Assembly (NCBI GenBank): GCA_013695295.1
Contig: JACDAS010000071.1
Span: 1-5,803 of the forward strand
Direction: 5' to 3'
DNA length: 5,803 bases
Origin: Actinomycetota bacterium
GTDB taxonomy: Bacteria; Actinomycetota; Thermoleophilia; Gaiellales; Gaiellaceae
Shown here in pieces: positions 1-5,517 of the stretch (within the stretch, counting starts at the first letter, position 1; every line of letters starts with the position of its first letter). A program made the translations under genes and the position numbers. Below the pieces are notes generated by a model. It was not told the DNA's origin and did not search any database. It saw only the letters and a list, made by a program, of their open reading frames with translations.

Positions 1-2
1 GT

Positions 3-1028
3 GAGCTTGGAGTGCGCACGCAGGACTCGGAGATGTCGTTCTCGGTCAGCTGCGGGCGCTGCGCGCTCGAGTACTCGGGTCAGCGCCCCTTCGCGCAGCG
101 GCGGAACCTTCGCAGCCCGCGCTTCGCCTCGCTTCTCTACGAGATCGGGCGCTGGCTGCGGACCGCACGCGCGAGCCTCGATCGGGCCGACTACGAGCGC
201 CACACCCTGGGCGAGTACCTCGCCGAGCGGGGCTACTCGCCCCGGTTCCGCGACCACTTCCTGATCCCGCTCACCTCGGCCCTCTGGTCGACCGCTCCCG
301 AGCGTGCGCTCGACTTCCCGGCCGCCTACGCGATCCGCTTCTTCGAGCACCACGGCATGCTCGGCTTCGGGCGCTTCGGCTGGAAGACCGTCTCGGGTGG
401 CAGCCGCACGTATGTCCGCGTGCTGGAGGAGCGACTCGGCGAAAGGCTCCACCTCGGCCTGGGCGCCCGGGCCGCGCGCCGGGACGCGGACGGGATCGAG
501 CTGACGACCGACGACGGGGAGACCCGGCGGTTCGACGCGCTGGTGGTCGCCACGCACGCCGACCAGGCCCTCCGGCTCCTGGCCGATCCGAGTGACGAGG
601 AGCGGCGTGTGCTCGGGGCGTTCTCGTACACGACGAACGAGACCGTCCTGCACACGGACGAGTCGCTCCTCCCCCGCTCGAAGCAGGCGCGGGCCTCGTG
701 GAACTTCCAGCGGCCCGACTGCTCGTCGGCGACGGGCAAGCCCACGATCACCTACTACCTGAACCGCCTCCAGGCTCTCGAGGAGGACATTCACTACTGC
801 GTCACCCTGAACCGAACGGCCGACATCGATCCGAGCCGGGTGCTGGCCCGGTTCGACTACCTGCACCCGCTCTACACCCTCGAGAGCCTCGCGGCCCAGC
901 GGGAGCTGCCGGGGCTCTCCGGCCGGCGCCGCACCCACTACGCGGGCGCCCACCACGGCAACGGTTTCCACGAGGACGGGCTGGCTTCCGGCGTCCGGGT
1001 GGCCGCCTCGCTCGGGGCCCCCTGGTGA
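3..1028 (+). CDS. FAD-dependent oxidoreductase, amine-oxidase-like (COG2907 type), 5' partial
   Basis: The reading frame is open from the left edge, so the gene starts upstream. An ATG at position 33 and a GTG at 12 are in frame, but the residues before them (visible residues 2-10, LGVRTQDSE) look like conserved family sequence, so neither is taken as the start. The visible part is 341 residues. The family usually has about 420-440, so roughly 80-100 residues including the N-terminal GxGxxG FAD-binding Rossmann motif are missing. The C-terminal FAD contact motif is clear at visible residues 315-326 (GAHHGNGFHEDG), followed by a helix that fits the flavin-binding fold. 'FDALVVATHADQALRLL' is the typical segment closing the FAD domain. 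Family members are annotated as predicted NAD/FAD-binding proteins. Their genes recur beside DUF1365 and CFA-family methyltransferases, which suggests oxidation or desaturation of phospholipid acyl chains. The substrate is inferred, not visible. Its TGA overlaps the GTG start of the next gene by 4 bases. Confidence 0.9.
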   Translation, partial: ELGVRTQDSEMSFSVSCGRCALEYSGQRPFAQRRNLRSPRFASLLYEIGRWLRTARASLDRADYERHTLGEYLAERGYSPRFRDHFLIPLTSALWSTAPERALDFPAAYAIRFFEHHGMLGFGRFGWKTVSGGSRTYVRVLEERLGERLHLGLGARAARRDADGIELTTDDGETRRFDALVVATHADQALRLLADPSDEERRVLGAFSYTTNETVLHTDESLLPRSKQARASWNFQRPDCSSATGKPTITYYLNRLQALEEDIHYCVTLNRTADIDPSRVLARFDYLHPLYTLESLAAQRELPGLSGRRRTHYAGAHHGNGFHEDGLASGVRVAASLGAPW

Positions 1029-1774
1029 GGAGCGGCCTCTACGCCGGGACGCTGCTCCACACCCGCCGGACGCCGGTCGAGCACACGTTTCGCTACCCCG
1101 TCTCCTACTTCCTCGTCGACCTCGACGAGACGCGCGAGCTCGAGCGGGGGCTGCGGCTCTTCTCGGCCAACCGGCCGAACGTCGTCTCGCTCTACGACGC
1201 GGACCACTTCGACGACGACGGGCGGACGCTGAAGCAGAAGGCGGCCGCCTTCGCCGCCGAGCGCGGGGTCGACCTCGAGGGCGGCAGGGTGCTGATGCTC
1301 GCGCAGCTCCGCATCCTCGGCTACGTCTTCAACCCGGTCAGCTTCTACTGGTGCTACGGGCCGGACGGGAAGCTTCGCTGCATGATCGCCGAGCTGAACA
1401 ACACCTTCGGGGAGCGGCTGCCGGAGCTCCTCGCCGGCGACGACCTCCGCTACGAGCACGACAAGCGGCTGCACGTCTCGCCGTTCATGGGGCTCGACCA
1501 GCGCTACCGCTACGCGTTCTCGGCGCCGGGCGAGCGCGTCTCGGTGCGAATCGACGTACTGGAAGGCGAGGGCAGGCCCCTCTGGGCAACGCTCAACTGC
1601 CGGCGGGAGGAGCTGACGAACGCCTCGCTCGCGCGCGCCCTCGCGCGCTACCCGCTGATGCCGCTGCAGGTGATCGGGCTGATCCACTGGCAGGCTCTCC
1701 GCCTCTGGCTGAAGCGGGTGCCCTTCCACCGGAAGCCGCCGTTCGTCCCGGGCCGGGGCTCGGTGCGCGCGTGA
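1025..1774 (+). CDS. DUF1365 domain protein
   Basis: A 249-residue protein, normal length for DUF1365 (COG3496), with the family hallmarks in order: an N-terminal 'GLYAGTLLHTRRTPVEHTF' segment, 'GYVFNPVSFYWCY' at residues 99-111, 'AELNNTFGER' shortly after, 'HVSPFM' at 150-155, and a C-terminal 'LIHWQALRLWLKRVPFHRKP' segment. The GTG at 1025 was chosen because it overlaps the upstream stop as GTGA and begins exactly at the conserved N-terminus. The frame is open further upstream (ATG at 698), but that extension is out-of-frame shadow of the oxidoreductase. The biochemical role of DUF1365 is not established to my knowledge. The family almost always sits between the FAD oxidoreductase and the CFA-like methyltransferase, as here, so a role in the same lipid-modifying pathway is inferred. 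There is no signal peptide or clear membrane helix; the amphipathic, basic C-terminus could touch the membrane. No Shine-Dalgarno is evident, so translation probably relies on coupling. Confidence 0.92.
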   Translation: MRSGLYAGTLLHTRRTPVEHTFRYPVSYFLVDLDETRELERGLRLFSANRPNVVSLYDADHFDDDGRTLKQKAAAFAAERGVDLEGGRVLMLAQLRILGYVFNPVSFYWCYGPDGKLRCMIAELNNTFGERLPELLAGDDLRYEHDKRLHVSPFMGLDQRYRYAFSAPGERVSVRIDVLEGEGRPLWATLNCRREELTNASLARALARYPLMPLQVIGLIHWQALRLWLKRVPFHRKPPFVPGRGSVRA

Positions 1775-3009
1775 GCGCCTACGAGCGGACGCTGCGCGAC
1801 GCCCCCGCCGCGCGCGCGAAGCCGCTCGAGCGCGTGGCTCGCACGCTCCTCGACCGGGCGCTTGCGAACCTCGAGGGCGGAACGCTCGAGGTGGCGCTGC
1901 CGGACGGCTCCTCGAGGCGATTCGGCTCGGGCCCGCCGGTCCAGGTGACGATCGCCAGCACCAACTTCTTCCGGCGCCTGGCGACGCGCGGCAAGCTCGC
2001 ACTCGGCGAGTCGTACACGGCCGGGGAGTGGAGCTCGGACGACCTCGTTGCGTTCTTCGAGCTCCTGCTCCGCAACGCCGAGGCGGCTGCCGAGCGACAC
2101 GCGACTCTGCGACGGGTCCTCGCCGCGCGCCCGCGCCTTCGAACGCGGAATGGCCTCCGGCGCTCGCGGCGCAACATCGCCTACCACTACGACCTCGGCA
2201 ACGACCTCTTCGCGCTCTTCCTCGACGAGACGATGACCTACTCGTGCGCGGTGTTCGAACGCCCCGACGAGACTCTCGCCGACGCGCAGCGAAACAAGTA
2301 CGGGCGGATCTGCGAGCACCTGCGCCTGCGGCCCGCGGACCGCGTGCTCGAGATCGGTTGCGGCTGGGGCGGGTTCGCGGTCCACGCGGCCCGCGAGTAC
2401 GGCGCCCGGGTGACGGGCCTCACGATCTCGCCCGCGCAGGCCGAGCTTGCACGCAGGCGGGTCGCCGAGGCGGGTGTCGCCGACCGCGTCGAGATCGTCC
2501 TCTCGGACTACCGCGAGCACGAGGGCTCGTACGCGAAGGTCGTGTCGATCGAGATGCTGGAGGCGATCGGCGAGCGCCAGTTTCCGACCTTCTTCGAGAC
2601 TTGCGACCGGCTGCTCGCGCCCGGTGGAATCGCGTGCGTGCAGACGATCCTCGTCCCGGATCAGCGCTGGGACCGCTATCGCAAGACCCCGGACTGGATC
2701 GAGCGGTACCTCTTCCCTGGCTGCCTGATCCCCTCGCTGACCGCGCTGACACACGCGATGACAGCGGCCTCCCGGCTGATGGTCCACGAGGTGGACGAGA
2801 TCGGCGGCCACTACGCCGAGACGCTTCGCCGGTGGCGCAAGCGATTCCGCGCCCGACTCGACGAGGTCCGGGCGCTCGGCTACGACGAGCGGTTCGAGCG
2901 AACGTGGGACTTCTACCTCGCCTACTGCGAGGCCGCGTTCCGCGTCCGCTCGCTCCGGGACGTCCAGCTCGTGCTGACGCGCCCCTTCAACGAGGCGCTC
3001 CGCGCATGA
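1771..3009 (+). CDS. Cyclopropane-fatty-acyl-phospholipid synthase family SAM methyltransferase
   Basis: A 412-residue protein, usual length for CFA synthases (COG2230). It has an N-terminal lid domain (roughly residues 1-135, with 'GESYTAGEW' at 79-87), then 'HYDLGND' at 139-145, 'YSC' ending at Cys159, and the SAM-binding loop 'VLEIGCGWGG' at 192-201. Compared with E. coli Cfa, whose active site holds bicarbonate through Cys139, Glu239, His266, Ile268 and Tyr317, I align Cys159, Glu264, Gln291, Ile293 and Tyr348. The His is therefore replaced by Gln ('VQTI'), and the His after the Glu in 'FEHVG' is Ala265. Known family chemistry is methyl transfer from SAM to the double bond of an acyl chain in membrane phospholipid. 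The product may be a cyclopropane, a methyl-branched chain or an intermediate, and the Gln leaves this open. The GTG at 1771 overlaps the DUF1365 stop as GTGA. An earlier in-frame ATG at 1351 is rejected because its extension covers the conserved DUF1365 gene. The protein is cytoplasmic, acting at the inner membrane face. Confidence 0.93.
   Translation: MSAYERTLRDAPAARAKPLERVARTLLDRALANLEGGTLEVALPDGSSRRFGSGPPVQVTIASTNFFRRLATRGKLALGESYTAGEWSSDDLVAFFELLLRNAEAAAERHATLRRVLAARPRLRTRNGLRRSRRNIAYHYDLGNDLFALFLDETMTYSCAVFERPDETLADAQRNKYGRICEHLRLRPADRVLEIGCGWGGFAVHAAREYGARVTGLTISPAQAELARRRVAEAGVADRVEIVLSDYREHEGSYAKVVSIEMLEAIGERQFPTFFETCDRLLAPGGIACVQTILVPDQRWDRYRKTPDWIERYLFPGCLIPSLTALTHAMTAASRLMVHEVDEIGGHYAETLRRWRKRFRARLDEVRALGYDERFERTWDFYLAYCEAAFRVRSLRDVQLVLTRPFNEALRA
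2992..2995 (+). promoter_or_regulatory. Weak Shine-Dalgarno (GAGG) for the acyltransferase
   Basis: GAGG lies 10 bases before the ATG at 3006, inside the end of the methyltransferase gene. The spacing is at the long end of normal. Together with the ATGA stop/start overlap it supports the 3006 start, with re-initiation by ribosomes finishing the upstream gene. Confidence 0.4.
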
Positions 3010-3641
3010 TCCCGCTCTACGAGGTGCTCGAGCGCACGCGGTTCCGCGCGCTCCTCACGCGGCTGTACCGCGTGCAGGTGGAGGGGGCCGAGAACATCCC
3101 CGACACGGGCCCGGCGGTCCTCGTGGCGAATCACGAATCGCTGATCGACCCCTGGATCCTCGCGCTCGCGACGAGGCGGCACATCCGCTACATGGCCAAG
3201 TCGGAGTTCTTCGCGAACCCGGTGCTACGGCTCGTGATGAACCTCTTCGGCACTTTCCCGGTCGAGCGCGGCGGCGGGGGGGCGGCCGCGCTCGGCCGCG
3301 GGGGCGAGCTCCTGGCCGCAGGCGAGATCCTCGGCGTCTTCCCGCAGGGGACCTGCCTCCCCTTCCGCGACAGGCCCTGGCACCGCGGCGCAGCCCGCCT
3401 CGCCCTCGCCACTGGTGCGCCGCTCCTGCCGGTCTGCATCGTGGGCACCGAGCGGGCTCTCCGCCCGCACAGGCCGAAGCTCGGCCGGCCCCGGATCAGG
3501 ATCCTCGTCTCGCGGCCCATCGAGGTCGCCCGAACCCGCCCGACGGTCGCCGCGGCCAGAGCGCTGACCCGGCGCCTCGAGGAGGCGATCGCCGAGCTCC
3601 GCCGCCCCTACGGCCCTCCCGCCCACGCCTGGATCGACTAG
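3006..3641 (+). CDS. 1-acyl-sn-glycerol-3-phosphate acyltransferase family protein (PlsC-like)
   Basis: A 211-residue protein with the four PlsC/AGPAT blocks in order: the catalytic HX4D motif 'NHESLID' (His43, Asp48), block II 'GTFPVER' ending at Arg88, block III 'FPQGTC' at residues 112-117, and block IV 'LPVCIVG' starting near residue 141. Family members move an acyl chain from acyl-ACP or acyl-CoA to the sn-2 position of lysophosphatidic acid or another lysophospholipid at the cytoplasmic membrane. Block III normally reads FPEGTR; here the Glu is Gln114 and the Arg is Cys117, residues linked to acceptor binding, so the acceptor may not be lysophosphatidic acid. There is no obvious N-terminal membrane anchor, though 'MIPLYEVLERTRFRALLTRLY' is amphipathic. 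The ATG at 3006 overlaps the upstream TGA as ATGA; the open frame further upstream is shadow sequence. Its place between two acyl-lipid methyltransferases suggests it supplies or remodels the lipid they modify (inference). Confidence 0.9.
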   Translation: MIPLYEVLERTRFRALLTRLYRVQVEGAENIPDTGPAVLVANHESLIDPWILALATRRHIRYMAKSEFFANPVLRLVMNLFGTFPVERGGGGAAALGRGGELLAAGEILGVFPQGTCLPFRDRPWHRGAARLALATGAPLLPVCIVGTERALRPHRPKLGRPRIRILVSRPIEVARTRPTVAAARALTRRLEEAIAELRRPYGPPAHAWID

Positions 3642-3644
3642 GGA
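3640..3644 (+). promoter_or_regulatory. Shine-Dalgarno AGGGA for the DUF1295 gene
   Basis: AGGGA overlaps the TAG stop of the acyltransferase and ends 5 bases before the ATG at 3650. It is the best ribosome binding site in the window. It serves the only plus-strand junction without a 4-base overlap and fixes the start of the DUF1295 gene. Confidence 0.6.
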
Positions 3645-3649
3645 CTCCG

Positions 3650-4438
3650 ATGGCGTGGTGGGAGCTCCTGCTGCTCGGCTGGGCACTCGTGACGGGGCTC
3701 ATGCTCGGGCTCTACCTGGTTCAGCTGCGCACGGGGAACGCGACGGCTGTCGACGCCGGCTGGGCTTCCTGTCTCGTGCTGCTCGCGGTTCTCTACGCCC
3801 TCCTCGGCAACGGAGCGGTCGAGCACCGCGTCCTGATCGCCGTGCTTGCGGGGCTCGAGAATGCACGGCTCGCTCTCCTCGTGCTGACACGCGCCACCGG
3901 CGAGGAGGACTCGCGCTACCGCGAGCTGCGGGCGCGTTGGCGGGCCCGCGGGCGCGAGCAACGGAGCTTCCTCGTCTTCTACCAGGCGCAGGGGCTGCTG
4001 GCGCTCCTGCTCTCGGCCGTCTTCCTCCCACCCGTCTCGAACGGCCACGAAGGGCTCGAGGCGCTCGAGTGGGCCGGTGCCGCGGTCTGGGTCGCGGGCG
4101 CTGCGTTCGAGGCGGTCGCCGACGCCCAGCTGACCAGGTTCAAGCGTGATGCCGCAAATCGGGGGAAGACGATGCGCGTCGGCCTCTGGCGCTACTCGAG
4201 GCACCCGAACTACTTCGGGCAATGGCTTACGTGGTGCGGCTACGCGCTCGTCGCGCTCGCGGCTCCCTGGGGCTGGATCGGCCTGCTGGGCCCGGCGCTG
4301 CTGCTCTACCTGATCCTCTTCGTGACCGGCGTGCCCCCGTCCGAGGAGCGCTCGCTCGCGAGCCGCGGCGACGAGTACCGCCGCTACCAGTGGCAGACGA
4401 GCGCCTTCATCCCGTGGCCGCCGAGAAGCGCCGCTTGA
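3650..4438 (+). CDS. DUF1295 integral membrane protein (steroid 5-alpha-reductase-like C-terminus)
   Basis: A 262-residue, multi-pass membrane protein. Hydrophobic segments are visible at roughly residues 4-23, 35-53, 58-78, 112-130, 135-155 and 195-228. The family signature is 'GLWRYSRHPNYFGQW' with Tyr182-Tyr188 at its core, followed by 'PPSEERSLASRGDEYRRYQ' and the C-terminal 'TSAFIPWPP', all typical of DUF1295 (COG3752). The family is related to steroid 5-alpha reductases and isoprenylcysteine methyltransferases, which act on lipid-like substrates in the membrane and use NADPH or SAM. The actual cofactor and substrate here are unknown. The length is normal and nothing looks broken. The start is set by the AGGGA site 5 bases upstream. 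DUF1295 genes often accompany CFA-family and FAD oxidoreductase genes, so a membrane redox or modification step on the same lipid is likely (inference). Its TGA overlaps the start of the next gene. Confidence 0.92.
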   Translation: MAWWELLLLGWALVTGLMLGLYLVQLRTGNATAVDAGWASCLVLLAVLYALLGNGAVEHRVLIAVLAGLENARLALLVLTRATGEEDSRYRELRARWRARGREQRSFLVFYQAQGLLALLLSAVFLPPVSNGHEGLEALEWAGAAVWVAGAAFEAVADAQLTRFKRDAANRGKTMRVGLWRYSRHPNYFGQWLTWCGYALVALAAPWGWIGLLGPALLLYLILFVTGVPPSEERSLASRGDEYRRYQWQTSAFIPWPPRSAA

Positions 4439-5517
4439 GGTCCCGGCTCGAGGGGGCCGTCCTCGACCCCCTGCTGGCGCGCGGCCTGCTCCCCGACGCC
4501 GTACTGCGGGCCGGGATCAGGGCGAACTGCGCCCTTCGACTCCGCCGGGAGGCCCGCGGCGGGGTCGAGGCCCAGCAGGAGCGGCTCCGCGCGCTCGTCG
4601 CAACGCTGCGCGCCTCCCCGATCGCCGAGCACGTCTCGAAGCCGAACGAGCAGCATTACGAGCTGCCGCCGGAGTTCTTCCGGCTCGTCCTCGGGCCTCG
4701 GCTGAAATACAGCTCCTGCCTGTGGCCGCCGGGCGTCACGACGCTCGCAGGCGCCGAGGAGGCGATGCTCCGCCTCACCTGCGAGCGGGCGGAGGTCGCC
4801 GATGGAATGGCCCTCCTCGACCTCGGCTGCGGTTGGGGCTCCCTCTCGTTCTGGCTCGCCGAGCGCTACCCGGAGGCACGCATCCTCGCCGTCTCGAACT
4901 CGGCCGTCCAGCGCGGCTTCATCGAGGCCGAGATCGCCCGGCGCGGCGTCTCGAACCTCGAGGTGGTGACCGCCGACGCGAACGTCTTCGACCCCGACCG
5001 GCGGTTCGACCGGATCCTCTCGGTCGAGATGCTCGAGCACATGCGGAACTACGAGGCGCTGCTTGCCCGGGTCGCGAGCTGGCTGACCCCGGACGGCCGC
5101 TTCTTCGTGCACGTGTTCGCGCACAGGCGCTTCGCCTACACCTACGACGGGAGCTGGATGGCCCGCCGGTTCTTCACGGCGGGCACGATGCCGTCCCACG
5201 ATCTGCTGCTCCATTTCCAGCGAGATCTGACGCTGGTCGACCGCTGGGCCGCCGGGGGCGCCCACTACGCCCGGACGAGCGAAGCCTGGATCAGGCGCTT
5301 CGACGCCAACCGCGTCGCGATTCGGGCCGTGCTAGCCCGGACCTACGGCGAGCGCGATGCCGACCTTTGGGTCGCCAACTGGCGCGTCTTCTTCCTCGCG
5401 TGCGCCGAGCTCTGGGGCTACCGGGACGGCCAGGAGTGGCTCGTCTCGCACTACCTCTTTCGCCGGCGGGCCGCCACGGTGGATCGCGGTGGCCCGCCGG
5501 CGCGAGGCGCTACTTGA
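4435..5517 (+). CDS. Second CFA-superfamily SAM methyltransferase (coclaurine N-methyltransferase-like type)
   Basis: From the TTG at 4435 the protein has 360 residues. Its class I methyltransferase core has 'HYELPPEFF' from residue 74, 'KYSSCLW' with Tyr92, 'LDLGCGWG' at 128-135 for SAM binding, 'EMLEHM' with Glu201/His202, and 'FVHVFAH' with His226 and His230. These forms (HYELP, YSxC, VHxFxH) match the clade that includes plant coclaurine N-methyltransferases and many bacterial proteins annotated as CFA synthase-like, rather than classical Cfa. It also lacks the long lid domain of the other methyltransferase here, having a short helical N-terminus instead. The start is uncertain. TTG 4435 gives a TTGA overlap with the upstream stop, like the other junctions, and has GAG 9 bases upstream; GTG 4414 would add seven residues. 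The conserved region ends near 'SHYLFRR', and the last ~15 residues are encoded by a GC-rich inverted repeat. Substrate unknown; an acyl lipid is likely from the operon. Confidence 0.9.
   Translation: MRSRLEGAVLDPLLARGLLPDAVLRAGIRANCALRLRREARGGVEAQQERLRALVATLRASPIAEHVSKPNEQHYELPPEFFRLVLGPRLKYSSCLWPPGVTTLAGAEEAMLRLTCERAEVADGMALLDLGCGWGSLSFWLAERYPEARILAVSNSAVQRGFIEAEIARRGVSNLEVVTADANVFDPDRRFDRILSVEMLEHMRNYEALLARVASWLTPDGRFFVHVFAHRRFAYTYDGSWMARRFFTAGTMPSHDLLLHFQRDLTLVDRWAAGGAHYARTSEAWIRRFDANRVAIRAVLARTYGERDADLWVANWRVFFLACAELWGYRDGQEWLVSHYLFRRRAATVDRGGPPARGAT
5461..5502. terminator. Long GC-rich stem-loop between convergent genes, candidate (bidirectional) terminator
   Basis: Two 18-base arms, 5461-5478 and 5485-5502, flank a 6-base loop (GTGGAT). 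The outer 12 base pairs are perfect; of the inner six, four are Watson-Crick, one is G-T and one a mismatch. The hairpin begins 7 bases past the TAG of the minus-strand gene, the position expected of its terminator. For the plus-strand operon it lies inside the last codons of the methyltransferase. There is no T-tract on either side in the needed orientation, so it would be a U-less terminator of the kind proposed for high-GC actinobacteria, or an mRNA 3'-end stabiliser. Confidence 0.5.

Noticed and set aside
1..264. Open frame starting with GTG at position 1
   Set aside because: Ser/Arg-rich frame-shifted reading of the partial oxidoreductase, without features of its own.
698..1024. Possible N-terminal extension of the DUF1365 protein from an upstream ATG
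   Set aside because: The extension is Pro/Arg/Gly-rich shadow of the oxidoreductase; the conserved DUF1365 N-terminus begins right at the GTG at 1025.
1628..1650. GCGCGC-rich palindrome in DUF1365
   Set aside because: It comes from repeated Leu-Ala-Arg codons (LARALAR) in a GC-rich gene; it is short and in mid-gene with no sign of a regulatory role.
938..2811. Long minus-strand open frames (938-2002 and 1648-2811) opposite DUF1365 and the methyltransferase
   Set aside because: They are Arg/Ala/Pro/Glu-rich, without recognisable motifs, and lie antisense to strongly conserved genes. Long antisense frames are expected at this GC content.
3268..3305. G-run and GGCCGCG repeats in the acyltransferase gene, possible slippage site or frameshift
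   Set aside because: The frame continues cleanly from block II to block III with normal spacing; the Gly/Ala-rich segment (GGGGAAAL) is usual for the family.
4222..4413. Possible N-terminal extension of the second methyltransferase from ATG 4222
   Set aside because: The added residues are an out-of-frame reading of the conserved DUF1295 C-terminus and do not resemble a methyltransferase.
4384..5265. Minus-strand 293-residue open frame opposite the second methyltransferase
   Set aside because: Low-complexity composition with no family features; it mirrors the codon bias of the real gene.
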